Assembly: GCA_022495005.1 (NCBI GenBank)
Contig: JAGYXB010000100.1
Span: 310,001-374,000 of the forward strand
Source of the DNA: Rhyacophila brunnea
Taxonomy: Eukaryota > Arthropoda > Insecta > Trichoptera > Rhyacophilidae
Reading direction: 5' to 3'
Length of the DNA stretch: 64,000 nt
In this document: positions 22,349 to 33,849 of the stretch, one piece after another
Layout of the letters: each line of letters opens with the position of its first letter
Position numbering within the stretch: position 1 is the first letter of the stretch
Position numbers and translations under genes: made by a program
Notes under the pieces: model-generated
Databases searched by the model: none
Told to the model about the DNA's origin: nothing
Seen by the model: only the letters and a program-made list of their open reading frames with translations

Positions 22349-23317
22349 CAGGGTTGGCGAACCCTTTTACGTACGCGTGCCAAGATTTCTCAAATATTAT
22401 TTTTCGACTGTCTCGACGTGCCGAGCAATTTTTCATGGGGAAAAAATAGTTTTTAAAAATCTTATTACAAAATAATTACAAGATAGAAAGAACTTTTTAT
22501 ATACATCGTTTTTAAATTTTCTGTTGAATTATTATGCTCAATATGCTCAAACTTGTACTTGATATGAAGTAAATGAAAAACAAACAAACAAATAACTTTC
22601 CATACAAATCAGAATTAACTAAAAATGAATTCAATTCTGCTTAACGATGGCTAAAAGTATTAAAAGAATGCATTGGCATCGTGTTCTGATATATTCTAAA
22701 AGTTTCAAATGTCTAGCTAGTCGGGAAGTTAGTTAAAATCGATTGCAAGATTTGTAATGGACAAACAACCACCGGACAAACAAGAATACGAGCTAATAAA
22801 CATGTTGTAAAATGGTGACACTCACATAACATAGCACAAATATTAGCTTTATCACTTTTTTCGATTACGCCATACATTTCGGTATGACTAATTATTTTGA
22901 AACTGTCTACCAGAATTGCTACCAAAATTTTGTTTCTTATTTGTTGCAGCCATTTTTTGTGGGTAGAAATGAAATTGTTTGTTAATATATTAATTAGTCT
23001 GGTTCTTTATGCATAAATTCACAGCAGAATTGCTCCTATCACATTAGGTATTCTCTCGCTACGGCCGTCTCAAGCATTGTATATCGATCAAAATCAGAGC
23101 TTTGCGGTGCCGTTTCCCCCGCCGCCTGATGAGCTTAGTGCGATAATATTAGATGGAACGCATAACACGTAACAACCGAACTATGCAACTATACCATTAT
23201 ATTAAAAGTAATGCTTATTCTTGAATGTATTTGCCTGCTATTTTGTATACAATACGATCTGTCATTTATTATTATTAGAGGTTTCTTCAATCGCGTGCCA
23301 TAGGTCCGCCACCGCTG
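22349..23317. mobile_element. hAT element, CAGGGTTGGCGAACC family, copy 1 (969 bp)
   Basis: The left end reads CAGGGTTGGCGAACCC and the reverse complement of the right end CAGCGGTGGCGGACC. Flanks TACTATAA and AATTATAA are six of eight identical. The minus strand holds a decayed frame (VAILVDSFKI) that aligns with VVEILADSFKIGG of copy 2, so it probably derives from a coding master. It is about 280 bp longer than the other two copies, partly through the segment shared with 16590-16850. Confidence 0.75.
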
Positions 23318-24955
23318 AATTATAACATTCGTATATTTAGTGCCTGCTCTTTATATGGCGGTTTGACTTAATGGTTTATGGCGTGTAAATTGGAATGTAT
23401 ATAATTTATTAGAATCCTAATTGATGCAATTTTTACTAGTGTAATATGACAACGTTATTTAATAGTTTTATTTTTACAATGTTTCGTATTCTATGTTATT
23501 ACTGCATTTATATTAAGTTAAATATGTGTACATTTTATTATCGCGGAAAGTATCTGACTAGTTGAAGACAATGACATTAATATGGACGAATCATCTGGGG
23601 AAAAAAAATGACACTCACTTTATTGTCGAGTCTGCCGAATGGCATAATCTGTTCTAACGCCATTACAATAAAGGTGATATTGCTATAAATTCCTGATGCT
23701 TTTTGTTGGGTCTGCCGAATGGTTCGGTTCGAACGGGTTCGCTCAAATGAACATTGACATTAGAAACACAGCTCTAACGCCATCACAATAAAGGTCATAT
23801 TGCTATAAATTCCCGATGCGTGATATCGCATACTGGAAATTGCCTGACGCCTACCTATTCATGCGAATGCGCGAATTTACTTGCTAGCTACTGTATTGAG
23901 TGCGTCGTCCATTAATAATGTCATTGGTTGAAGATAAATACGATTCTTGGGGCCAAGACAATGAAGGAATCGCGTGGATTTGGTGTGCTAATATTTTTAG
24001 GGATACTTTCGTAGGATCCAATATTCCCCAACTTTTTTGATTAAATTATGCCGCCAAATATATTGCTCCATATTATATCCCCAAATTTATGATTATGAGC
24101 AAGAAAAAAAATATCTTTAAAAAATCGTTGTTAGAATAGTAATCGTTGATTCGATCGATGGTTCTGACTTGTTTTTCAGAGCACCCAAAATGCTGGTATC
24201 AATTAATAGCAAAGTATAACTAATAATCCAGGTATGTTCCTGATTTTTTTTTAAATAGATAACATATCTTTAATAAAATGTTTATCAGTCGGGCGGACGT
24301 TTTTTACTGAACGTTGCGGAATAAAAGTTCACAGAGATATCTGATTTTGCAACTAGTACTCTTATACCTATATCATATCTAGAAAATAATATATGCATTT
24401 CCGCACAGTCCGTTATTTACTGCGGCCGTTTTGAATAAGCTGAAATAGTAGGGCGGGGGTGAAACGAGCTTTTGTATTCGGCGGGACAATTTTATTCGAT
24501 TTATTTAGTAAAAGCACAAAAGGAGGCTGTGCGAAATAAATATATTAGAGCGTGGCAACCTTCCAAACATCACCGAGGCCATTGTGCGGACCGCAATTGA
24601 CCCGGACAATCGCATAACGTTTACCCCAATGGGCCGAGAGTGGACTGCCCCTGGACCTCAGTGAATGATTTTTAATTATTTTGAATTCGTTCGGGACGAT
24701 AATTCTGTGTAGGCCTTTGTATTCCCACTGAATATTTGTGTGTGGAATTTTGCCTTATTCAAAAATGGGTACAAATGTGATTTTCACTTATATCCCTGAG
24801 CTAACTTAACGTGACTTGGCCTAAGTATTGTATAGTAAATGATAATATTTTTTTAATACTGCTGAATGAAGTTTTTTTGTATGTTTTTAATCCTTTTCAG
24901 TGATAATTGTTACATTCCTAAGTACTATTATGTAGATATATTTTTTTTAAAATAA
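23318..24955. other. Unassigned spacer with one CpG-richer patch
   Basis: The patch at 24415-24665 is richer in CG and holds a stop-free plus-strand run of about 40 codons (NLPNITEAIVRTAI and PMGREWTAPG) without an ATG at its start. It could be a decayed exon or a conserved non-coding block; I recognise no family. A partial tandem repeat at 23628-23825 is listed separately. Confidence 0.35.
23628..23825 (+). repeat. Partial tandem duplication
   Basis: Two similar blocks follow each other: GTCTGCCGAATGG at 23629 and 23708, and CTAACGCCATNACAATAAAG with TATTGCTATAAATTCC at about 23653 and 23783. The second block has an extra TTCGGTTCGAACGGGTTCG insertion. Confidence 0.65.
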
Positions 24956-24959
24956 TTTT

Positions 24960-25290
24960 GAATCAATACTATCGACCGAAGGTACTTGATGGAATTTGAA
25001 TTTTAATTCTAATGTATTTAAGTTTTATACTATTCCATTTGAGTCGCTTTTTTCTACCCGGGTTTCGCCTTTCGGCATCTTCGGGCGCTGTGTATACTCA
25101 CCAAAGGCAAACACACACTGCACACACTGACAACGAACACTCTTAACTCTAACTTATATAATAAATCAATACAATAAGTAGGTAAAAACTCCATTACCTA
25201 CCTATCAAGTCAAGGGTCACAATAAAAAATGTAACAAACAAATTATAAAAATTTTTATGGAATTGTTTCAAGTGATATCAGTGTTATTTT
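24960..25290 (-). repeat. Hammerhead-like repeat, most complete unit
   Basis: Read on the minus strand it starts near 25290 with TTTGTTTGTTACATTTTTTA, passes TTACCTACTTATTGTATTG and TTTGGTGAGTATACAC, then the hammerhead-like core and the AAACTTAAATACATTAGAA tail, and ends at TACCTTCGGTCGATAGTATT. It is the only copy with both ends joined without an insertion. No protein code is present. Confidence 0.65.
25038..25101 (-). ncRNA. Hammerhead-ribozyme-like motif (candidate)
   Basis: The minus strand reads TGAGT, core CCGAAGA (C in place of U at the second position), stem II GCC-GAAA-GGC, GAAA, palindrome ACCCGGGT, then ACTCA. The core mutation and the loss of C after GGGT suggest an inactive copy, though the stems are kept. 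Confidence 0.35.
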
Positions 25291-25423
25291 GGAACAATAC
25301 ATATAACGGAAACGTGTTACCGTGTAAACTATTTAGAATAGCCCTGAAGCAAGGGTCCGGCAGCAGGGTTTACTGTGTATGACGCATTTTGGACAATAAA
25401 CGCAAAAGCGCCAACTTGAAAAA

Positions 25424-25624
25424 ATGTACAAAGTACTCACAGGCAAACTCGAATCATCATTCAAGAAACTGTGGAATTATCCCGATTTGCCAACATGCCC
25501 AGGCGAAGGATACTATGATTATCAATCCCACTACCAATGCTTCTCAGAGCTGCAGAGTACAGTGATCATTAATGGTAACGAAACTCTTTCAGTCATTGGA
25601 TTTCGCGACCATCATAAAAAATGA
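25424..25624 (+). CDS. Possible small protein or terminal exon, unknown function
   Basis: This frame has balanced, protein-like composition: SFKKLWNYPDLPTCPGEGYY, a DYQSHYQCFSEL stretch, then a tail ending FRDHHKK. It has two cysteines (about residues 29 and 43) and no signal peptide or domain I recognise. An in-frame stop lies nine codons before the ATG. TACTCACAG at 25434-25442 could be a splice acceptor, making it a last exon that starts with GCAAACTCG. An AATAAA lies near 25848. It may equally be a chance ORF. Confidence 0.3.
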   Translation: MYKVLTGKLESSFKKLWNYPDLPTCPGEGYYDYQSHYQCFSELQSTVIINGNETLSVIGFRDHHKK

Positions 25625-26619
25625 TTAGGCCATAATTGGCCAGTTTAATATGCAATCTATTTTGAATGATTACCTACTATTTTTTTAATTCAAGATCATA
25701 GTGCATTCGTAATGCATCATTCTTTATATTCTTAATTAAAAATATATATCTCGGATAATCTTTTTCAAGATTCTTTCAATTGTATATATTGTATTATATA
25801 TTGTTAATGAAGCATTCTACATTATCATGTAGGTATATTCAAGCCTTGAATAAAAAATAATTAAATATACCATTAAAATACGACCAAGATACCTATCTGT
25901 GCGTGAACAACATTTGCGAAATGCGGCGGAATACAACAAAAAAAAAAATACATTAATTGAATCAGTACATAGAAAATGTTTCTACAAAAATGTTCATAAC
26001 TTTCGAAACAGTTTGTACACATGTGTATTTCGGTCTGAACTAGGCATAACAAAAAATAATCATTACTATTTTATCACAATTATTTTGTCATTAAGGACAA
26101 TTTAATAATAAAAAAAATATTTCATACACCTTTTTTATCCGCTCTGATTTTGTCAAGCAAACAATAGAAAACATTATTATTTTCTTGATAAAATCAGTAA
26201 AAACAAAACATACAGAATTTTTGGAAGATTATGAAAAAATACTAGTAAAAACTATATTAATACAATATGTAAATACTATTATTAGTATCAAGGTTATGGT
26301 ATAGTATAATTTTTTCCACGTTAACTTCTTTTTATTTAGTAACGGTTTTTGACCTGTTTATTTTTGTTGTCGGTTGCTTATTAAAAGTGAACCATTCGTG
26401 TGGTTGAAATCGACGCTGCGTGTTAGTGATAAATCTCTTTATAATAGTGGAAGGTTTTTTATTAGTTTAATTGCCGGTCTTTATCGGGTGACAGGTGAAT
26501 TAAATAGTAATATTAATTTTAAACTGAAATAAAATAATATAATTTGTTACATTTTACTACATATTACAGTAAACCCCTTGCAAGTTTAAATCGAGGGAAC
26601 TGTAGACATTTTGTTGATA
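25625..26619. other. Unassigned AT-rich spacer
   Basis: No repeat boundary or gene recognised. The 68-codon ORF at 25899-26105 looks like chance. Confidence 0.4.
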
Positions 26620-26627
26620 CATTATTT

Positions 26628-26821
26628 GGTACAGTTCGGTTATGAGGAATACAGCGGAAAACACATTTTGAAAATACCCGATATACTGGATTATTTGTTA
26701 GGTTAACCTAACCAAACCTAACCTAACCTAACCTAACCTAACACAAACTAACAAATATACCAGTATATCGGGTATTTTCAAAATGTGTTTTCCGCTGTAT
26801 TCCTTATAACCGAACTGTACC
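26628..26821. mobile_element. Foldback element with telomere-type loop, 194 bp, perfect TSD
   Basis: Arms of about 75 bases are nearly perfect reverse complements (GGTACAGTTCGGTTATGAGG against GGTACAGTTCGGTTATAAGG, then AATACAGCGGAAAACACATT onward). The loop holds five perfect CCTAA units (26717-26741), which is TTAGG on the other strand, the insect telomere repeat. CATTATTT is duplicated exactly at 26620-26627 and 26822-26829, so it moved as a unit. An 8-bp duplication fits hAT, P or Merlin transposases; the GG terminus fits Merlin best. It has no code of its own. Confidence 0.85.
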
Positions 26822-26845
26822 CATTATTTATATTCAATAATATTT

Positions 26846-27040
26846 TGTGTGCTTCCATGTTCTTTTATTTTTATAATTTTATTATTGTATTATTTACTCA
26901 TAATACCCAGATTTTTCAAAATTATTATTTAAAAATTGTTAATACTTACTTTATGTAATGTCGTGAACGCTTTGAATTTATAATTTGTCATGTTCATTAT
27001 ATGTAAAATAAATAAATTTGAATTTTAATTATTGCAGTCT
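26846..27040 (+). repeat. CR1-like LINE 3' UTR fragment
   Basis: It shares GTGTGCTTCCATG, AATTTATAATTTGTCATGTTC and the tail GTAAAATAAATAAATTTGAA with the LINE end at 49905-50280. Only the untranslated end is present. Confidence 0.55.
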
Positions 27041-27849
27041 GCCAAAGGTATGCACTTCTAACAATAAGAGATCTCTCTTTGACACATACCTACATTAATT
27101 GTCATTGCAACAGAGTTTGCGTCTTTGTTGCGCGATCGAATAAATGGAACACCTACGTAGCATCCCTTTCATGCGCGCTGCTCTTCATCGCTTATTCACT
27201 GTATTAGGTTAAAGTTTCGTTATTTATATACATAAAAAAACATTTATGACAATACCAATGAAACCTACTTCAAATACACTGGCTTTACCGAAATAGATAA
27301 CCTACCAATCTATATTGGTATTCAAATCGACGCGTTCTTTAGATATAATTATTGTTAGCTTATATTGTTTTGCTATTATATGAAAATAGTATTATTGGGC
27401 GTATCGACAAGAATGTTGACAGGTGACACTGCTACCCGGTTATTTTTCTAGTATTTTCATAGTATGCTATGTTGTTAATATTGTTCTGATATTCAAACAA
27501 GATTGAAGAATAAATAAAATTTGAATCTAGCCTTTGTCAGTAAATAATCCATAAAAATAATATTCACACAGTATTTTACTACACTACTGAATTAACCAGA
27601 ATACATTCATGAGCAAATTAAATTTAACGTCACGTTTTTACAATTCACAATACCTACATAAAAATTATATATTTTATATTAGATATGCTATGATTATTTA
27701 ATTTATTGTATATTATTGGTGATTACTGATTACATCATAACATTCTTTAGTTAATCAACCATATTTATTGGTGATAATTGTAGAAGTGAGATGCAATCAT
27801 TATTAATTATACTAGAAGTTATGCAAGAAATCAATATTTGCCACGTATT
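27041..27849. other. Unassigned spacer with a short dispersed repeat
   Basis: The block at about 27330-27420 (ATTGGTATTCAAATCGACGC, then GTTCTTTAG) recurs at about 63806-63870. Otherwise nothing was recognised. Confidence 0.4.
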
Positions 27850-28050
27850 TTGTGGTGTACCTAAATGATAACTCTGCACTTTCTTGGCAGTATTGACTTG
27901 TGTGTCCCTGATAACTATTTTAGAAATCGGGAGCATTAGTTGTTTGTTCTCCCAAGGAGCAGAACTAACCTGCCGTTGGTGATGCCAATTGGAAGTGAAA
28001 TAACTCTGTTCAACCAAATCGCTTCGGATGTTGATATATTTCAACTACAT
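27850..28050 (+). pseudogene. CR1-like LINE C-terminal fragment
   Basis: The plus strand reads LHFLGSIDLCVPDNYFRNRE, a stop, then VLPRSRTNLPLVMPIGSEIT and LFNQIASDVDIF. This matches the end of CR1/Jockey-type ORF2 (LFxxPxxRTxxGxxSPxxRxxxLxNxLxxDIDIF). The 3' UTR present in the sister copy at 49905 is missing here. Confidence 0.65.
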
Positions 28051-28132
28051 ACTTGTATACTACGATTGCCATTAGTTGCTTGATTTGGAAGGGCGCTGAT
28101 AGGCCAATAGTTAAAGTTTGTCGTAATTAGTA

Positions 28133-28210
28133 TGCCACCTTGTAGCATAGTGGACAATGCGCACGGGGCGTAAACCCAAGAGATGCAGGTTCGATTCCTG
28201 CCGGGTGTCT
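28133..28210 (+). repeat. tRNA-like sequence with perfect A and B boxes
   Basis: A box TAGCATAGTGG and B box GGTTCGATTCC are both perfect, the T arm (GCAGG/CCTGC) pairs, and a T run follows at about 28213. The acceptor arms GCCACCT and CGGGTGT do not pair properly, and no anticodon loop with the usual T at position 33 can be drawn, so it is a SINE head or tRNA relic and not a working tRNA. Pol III transcription remains plausible. Confidence 0.65.
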
Positions 28211-28219
28211 TACTTTTTT

Positions 28220-29454
28220 CAAAAAAGATTTTTTCTATTGGTTATGATATATTTTCTCAGTGTTTTTCAAAATTACGTATGTTCAATGATTAGAATGATA
28301 CATTCTTAAATCTTGTGAATTATTCGTTGAATAAAAGAAATAGTTAATTAATAATATTTTCCTTATATAAGAGATATATAAAATATTCAAACTAAGTGGG
28401 CAGCTATTTAGCTTTGCAGAACTGTTGTTAATTTTGATAACTGTTGGTCTACTTTGGCCTATCTAGAATATTATAATAATATGTTCTACTTGAGCGAGTC
28501 ACTCAAGGTGCTTTACAGTAATTCAGACATTAGGAACAAACCGCGGGCAATTTTAATCAACATAACTTGGTAGGGCTACGATTTCGCACCCTAAATAGGG
28601 CCCTCCATTACAAAGGGTATATAGTATATACCCTGTGTTGAGTAGGTACCTACTGTAGGGCCTGCCCTAAGATAACTTCTGCCTAAAGTGGACCTATGAG
28701 AATGTTCACAATATAATTTATCTCCTAAAATATTCGCATTTACCTAAGTGGTGTGGAAATAGGAACAATATATTTTATAAGTCAGTTTAGTTATAAAATA
28801 TATAAATATTTTAAAGTCACACGAACTAATTGCTGATGTATAATATTTGTATATAATATGCTGAAAATGGTGCAATGGATTTTCCATTTAAAAGAAATTC
28901 TCATCACATAACAGTATTATGTTTCCTCTAGTCTCAAGTGTCTAAAGAGTCTAAAGAGAGGTTATACTCATAGGCTTATGAAGAAAAGCTCTATTTATTA
29001 TTATATTGAGTAAAAAAGCATCTTTCAATTCATTATTGTTGTATAAAATTGTTATGGTTGTAGAGCATGGCTTTATTCAGTCATTTGTATACTCTTGTGA
29101 AGTATAAGTATTATATAGCACAGGTGTGCCTACCTGAAGAAACACAGGTCCTGACTTGTTAATAGAGGGCCGCCTGCAGATGTCGCCCTCGCCGAATTGT
29201 TAATGCTTACTCGTTAATATTTAATATCTAAAGTTTGGCTAAGCTTTAACAAGTCGGAGCTTTAGTGCGTGAACGACAATAATATTATATATTATATTAT
29301 ACTAAGCTTTTATTCCTTCCCATTTGACGCCCACTTTCGAGCGGATGTTGACACCTTGAGCTTATGATTGATGCGTCACTGGTTCCGGCTCCGGTGGCTT
29401 TTTCTTTTACTATATTTTTAAACTGATGTGATATAAAATTAACATTAATAATTA
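28220..29454. other. Unassigned AT-rich spacer
   Basis: No gene recognised. CACAGGTGTGCCTACCTGAA near 29120 and GGGCCGCCTGCAG near 29166 look like an old hAT terminus without a partner. Confidence 0.35.
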
Positions 29455-30087
29455 AAACATTGAGAGCGTCGACAGCTTCAAATATCGGGGGGTACACATT
29501 ACGGGAGATGGCATTTTGCAGAGAGAGCTCGCTATCCGAATGGGAATGGCTGAAGCAACATTCAACTCGATGCGGAGTGTCTGGGATTCACGATTGTACT
29601 CGGTTAAAACCACATGACGCCTATTTGACGCTTGCATTCTGATGGTGCTGCTTTACGGTAGCGATTCATGGCACCTTGCAAAGGCTCAGAGCAACCGTAT
29701 ACTGAGCTTCGAAAACAGATATTTGAAACGGATACTGGTTGTGGATACTCGACTTTAGGAGCAACGAGGAGATTAGATAACGCACCAAGCAGCCTCATCA
29801 CGCTGAGAGTAAAGAGGTGACGTTGGACCTGACCCGGAAATGTGCTGCGGATGCCAGAAGAGAACCTCAACCTGGCTTGCCTGTTCTTTAAGCCGACTGG
29901 ATTCCAGCGTCCTGGAAGGCCGTTAAATACTATCTATATTATAGTGTATACGGCGGAGCTACGAAATGTTGGTTTGACCTGGAACGAAGCAAGAAGACTG
30001 GCGAGCGACAGGGATTCTTGGAGGCACCTCGTGGTGTCCATATGCTCCGACTAAGGGGCGGATATGGCCGAAGAAGAAGAAGAAGGC
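29455..30087 (+). pseudogene. 5'-truncated RTE/Jockey-like LINE 3' end with (GAA)n tail
   Basis: The frame begins in the connector after the reverse-transcriptase palm (IESVDSFKYRGVHITGDG, then ELAIRMGMAEATFNSMRSVW). It continues through the ILMVLLYGSDSWHLAKAQSN and LSFENRYLKRIL motifs and ends GLTWNEARRLASDRDSWRHL. Stops and frameshifts interrupt it. A (GAAGAAG) tail at 30070-30085 marks the 3' end. It is closely related to the copies at 32915 and 56255. Confidence 0.85.
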
Positions 30088-30250
30088 ATTACATTATATA
30101 TCACATGTTGAAGACATTTACGGCATGGTAAAGCAATACAATGAAAACAGCAAGCGACATAATTATATTTAGATATTGTAAAGTGATTAAAATCTATTAC
30201 TAGTATGAATTAACGGCATTTATAGGGTTACATATTATTTATTATTTCAA
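30088..30250. other. Short unassigned spacer
   Basis: AT-rich, between a LINE tail and a SINE; nothing recognised. Confidence 0.4.
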
Positions 30251-30490
30251 CGGCCACGATGATCAAGCGGCTTACGCGTTGTCTACAATTGTGTGTGTCT
30301 CTGGTTTGAATCCTGGGTCTGACAAGTACCTACACATAATTTTGATTTCCGTGTTTGCTTGGAGTCAGACTATGGACCTAATAGATTAAGCAAGTGGCCA
30401 ACATCCATTTCTCGTAAAAACAAAAAAATCTGTTAATACAGACCTCTAGTCTGTGGAGGCCCTTCTTAGGATCGAATATGGTCAAAAAAA
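30251..30490 (+). mobile_element. tRNA-derived SINE
   Basis: The head CGGCCACGATGATCAAGCGG is followed by the B box GGTTTGAATCCTGGG, the body (GGAGTCAGACTATGGACC, AAGTGGCCAACATCCATT) and the tail CTGTGGAGGCC, TTAGGATCG and a short A run. It is the only plus-strand copy with a full head. The A box is mutated, so transcription is doubtful. Confidence 0.75.
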
Positions 30491-31544
30491 ATATTATTTA
30501 TACTCGATTTTCCTGATAGTTTTCCTTTCTTCGACTTTTTTAACGCATTTCTGTCCACTCTGGGATAGGGCCGGATAATTTTTAGAGTTATTAATCCTCC
30601 AGTTGATGAAGATGCAGGTGCAGTTGTAGGTGATAGCAAGGAGGGTGATACTGGCGCTTAGCTCCATGGAAGATCTTGTTGAGTAATCTCTGTTTCTGCG
30701 GGTAGAGTTTCTGGCACATTGGCATCTTGGCATCTTGGCCCGCTGTAGAAGTTGATTGTCCACCTTACGTGGAAACGGCTGCATCTTGCATCATTGCATC
30801 TTCATCAACGTCTCCTGTTCTTGTCCCCTTTTTCACATATATTCGCGGCATGGTTCTGTAACAATAATATTTTTGGTGAACAATCTTTCTACTGCCACGC
30901 AGTTAGGAATGGGGAGCATTCGTACAGTACGAATATACCCCACTCATAACTGCACGAAGGTACCCCAAACCGAGAAATCAACAAATTAATTGAAAATAAA
31001 AATAACCGCTATAGTTAGCCTAAAATGGCTATTTACATATTAAACGAAGTTATCACTGCATAAACTATACTAAGTCACTTATAACATTCGTGCAAAACTT
31101 ATAACAGTTAAGCGTGTTCAAAAGTGAATACAAAAAATACTTACGTAGAGCAAAAACACGTATCGGCGTGCTCCGTCGAAGCTGTTGGCCGCACTGATGC
31201 CCTGCCCCGCGGTTACACTATGCGTATGAGCGGGAGTCACACACACAAACGTGAGCACGCCAATGAATTGGATAGTGAAGATATCGCCACTGTACGAATG
31301 CTCCCTGTGTACGAATCCTACCTGCTCTCCCCTAAGTGGCTACCTTTAATATCATAAAATGTACTTCATAATGATTTCCAATATTATTCCACATCATTTT
31401 ATTTCTGTGCGATATCTGTTATTGGACATGGGCAGTGATTTTAGCCATCCTAATCCTGGACGTTCCTTTTCTACCAACTGGAAATGTTACCCTGAATGAA
31501 GAGACACAGAAGTTGATTCTTTTTGAGATACCTATCACATGGTG
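30491..31544. other. Unassigned spacer
   Basis: Short repeats of GATGAAGATGCA and its complement lie at about 30607-30620 and 30785-30810. The stretch TTATTTCTGTGCGATATCTG near 31400 has a relative near 54530. No gene recognised. Confidence 0.35.
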
Positions 31545-32295
31545 TGGTCAGATCATGGCCTCCACATCTTGAAGCGAGCCGCCCTACCAATCGCTATGGT
31601 TAAAGGCAGCTCAACAGTACCGTTTTTCGAATAGTGGTCGAGATAAAAATAAGGGTAGGTACCTATTTAGTGTTTTTTTTTTAGATTTTTTGTATTTTAC
31701 AATACATGAAGCGTCTAGTGTCAAAAGCCCCTGCAATGATTTTAGGTAGTTTTGAAAAAAATGAGAAAAAACGATTTTAGTTAGTTTTGAGAAAAATGAG
31801 AAAAACTCATTTCTATTAAATCTGTGAACTTTATGTAGGTATATATTTTTTAATTCGTTACATTCTAAAGAGTATTTTGGCTTTCCATTTTAGAGGTAGA
31901 TAATATTTGAAAAGCACACTCAACCATTTTAACGGGTTTTGAATTTTGCCCTAATTTTTGATCATACGTATTGACGGTTTTGGGCGTTTTTTAAAGTTAA
32001 ATCTCTGGCCATCATATGGGTAACAAAAATATCCATCTAAATACACATCTAACTCAAAAAAATTAAAAAACCATTTTATGGGGATTTGAAACTAGGCGCT
32101 TCACATCTACTTGAATTATGGAGTTGTCGAGAAACATACAGCAATAAAAAAACGCATCGCACAACCACATATTTAAAAATATTAATATCTTTGAAGTAAA
32201 ATAGCGGCGCAGGCGACTTTTTTCTATTAGAGCAAATTTGTAAAGCGTGTTTATTTCACTTATCTGGTCAACCCGCTACGCCGGGCTCTAAGACT
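31545..32295 (+). repeat. Dispersed repeat shared with 61990-62405
   Basis: Both copies contain CCTCCACATCTTGAAGCG or its GC-richer version, a GAGTTGTCG block, CTATTAGAGCAAATTTG and an ending like ACGCCGGGCTC. Inserts make this copy longer. The pattern looks like a non-autonomous DNA transposon but the ends are eroded. Confidence 0.5.
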
Positions 32296-32914
32296 TAAGT
32301 GTCATTCTTATACTGATGGTTTTTACCATTTTAATTATTTTTTTGGCAGTTTTAATCATCGGTGTTATCACGACTTATTCATAACTGCTGACTTAACTGC
32401 TATGGGTGTTGTCTCTGTGGGTTACCACGCATTTATTTTTATTCATGTTGGAATATTCAGCTGCTATAAGACGTTACTCTTATAGTTGGAAAAGCAACCT
32501 TGTTTTCCACTGCGCTGCATGGAGGCTGTTAGTGGCTTTCTATGTACTGTTCTTGAGACTGGCATCGAGGAATGAATGCTCTGCTGGCCTTATTCATTCT
32601 TCGAGGCCCTCGGAGGCTTATTCAACTACCATTTTGTGTTATAGATATTACATATAAATATAATAAATATTGTGATCCACCTAAAGTCGATATTCGAACA
32701 AAATTGATTGGACACAATAATTATTTCCCTTTTAATCTAATGGTAGCTTAGTTTTGCACAAACAGCTGATGTTGACAAATGTACACGATGTGATAGGTGA
32801 TGCGGAACTGCAGAAACGGAGAGGACAATAATTGCCGTCTTACAACCCCTAAAATCCGCTGAGTTGTCGAATTATGTCTAGCAAATTGATAAAGACGGAG
32901 AAGCTTGGAGATAC
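32296..32914. other. Unassigned spacer
   Basis: The 83-codon ORF at 32406-32657 is rich in hydrophobic and aromatic residues but resembles no family. Confidence 0.35.
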
Positions 32915-33292
32915 TTTCATGTAGTAGTGGATCTACATTCGATGCTGGGTGTGCGGTGGTATGACTTTAAGAGCAACGAGTAGATATGAAAATGCACCAA
33001 GCAGCCTCTCATCACGCTGAGAGTGAAGAGGCGACGTTGAACCTGGCTTAGCCACGTGCTGCAGATGCCAGAAGAGAATTTCAACCTGGCTTGCCTTTTC
33101 TTCAAGCCAACCGCATTCCGGCGTCCTGGAAGGCTGCTAAATACTATCTATAGAGTGTAAACCGCGGAGCTACGGGATGCTGGTTTGACCTGGAACGATG
33201 CAAGAAGACTGGCGAGTGACAGGGATTCTTGGAGGCGCTTCGTGGTCTCCATATGCTCCAACTAAGGGGCGGATATGGCCGAAGAAGAAGAT
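32915..33292 (+). pseudogene. RTE/Jockey-like LINE 3' end with (GAA)n tail
   Basis: The plus strand keeps MPEENFNLACLFFKPTAFRR, then PGRLLNTIYRV, a stop, and GLTWNDARRLASDRDSWRRF. It is the same family as 29455-30087 and 56255-57186 but more severely 5'-truncated. The short tail GAAGAAGAAGA lies at 33281-33291. Confidence 0.8.
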
Positions 33293-33849
33293 TATGTAAA
33301 AGAAACCACCAAAAATAAATATATTCGGAACGGAAGGAACGGTCAATTATTTTTTCATTTTTACGTACCGTGTAATAATTTTAAACACAAAATTACCAAA
33401 ATATGACTAAACTATATATTGGCCCATATAAAATGAATAATTCCTATAAATAATTATCTCAGCACACAAATAATAATAGAAATCCAGAATACGATTCTAT
33501 TTAGTACACGAAAGATCAAGATTTAAGAAATTATATGATGTGTATTTTTACACCCATACATTCGTTTATAGATTACTCCAGCCTTATATCATTACGAGTA
33601 TGTGTTTAAATTTCCAGCTGAATTTTGACAGTTTTCTACTAAACCAGGCTATTATGAAAGTTCAACCCGTCGAATTAATAGGTACTTACTTTTTAATAGG
33701 TTTATATAACGTAGTGGACATCCTAAAACTTTATAGAGATAAGTGTTTGCTCATCTGAATTTATTGCAGTTTTAGTTCGGTTTAGTTGTACATCTGCTGG
33801 TAGTAATGTAATATTATGAATTACCTTTCTAGTCAGCTGTCATGATTTT
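33293..33849. other. Unassigned AT-rich spacer
   Basis: Nothing recognised; a 72-codon ORF at 33540-33758 is probably chance. Confidence 0.4.

Noticed and set aside
28133..28210. A functional tRNA gene
   Set aside because: The acceptor stem does not pair and no acceptable anticodon loop can be drawn, despite perfect A and B boxes.
29120..29185. Possible hAT terminus CACAGGTGTGCCTACCTGAA
   Set aside because: No inverted partner or target duplication could be found within a reasonable distance.
29604..29870. 88-codon minus ORF, and a similar 111-codon one at 56660-56995
   Set aside because: They are antisense shadows of the plus-strand LINE fragments; their resemblance to each other follows from the shared LINE sequence.
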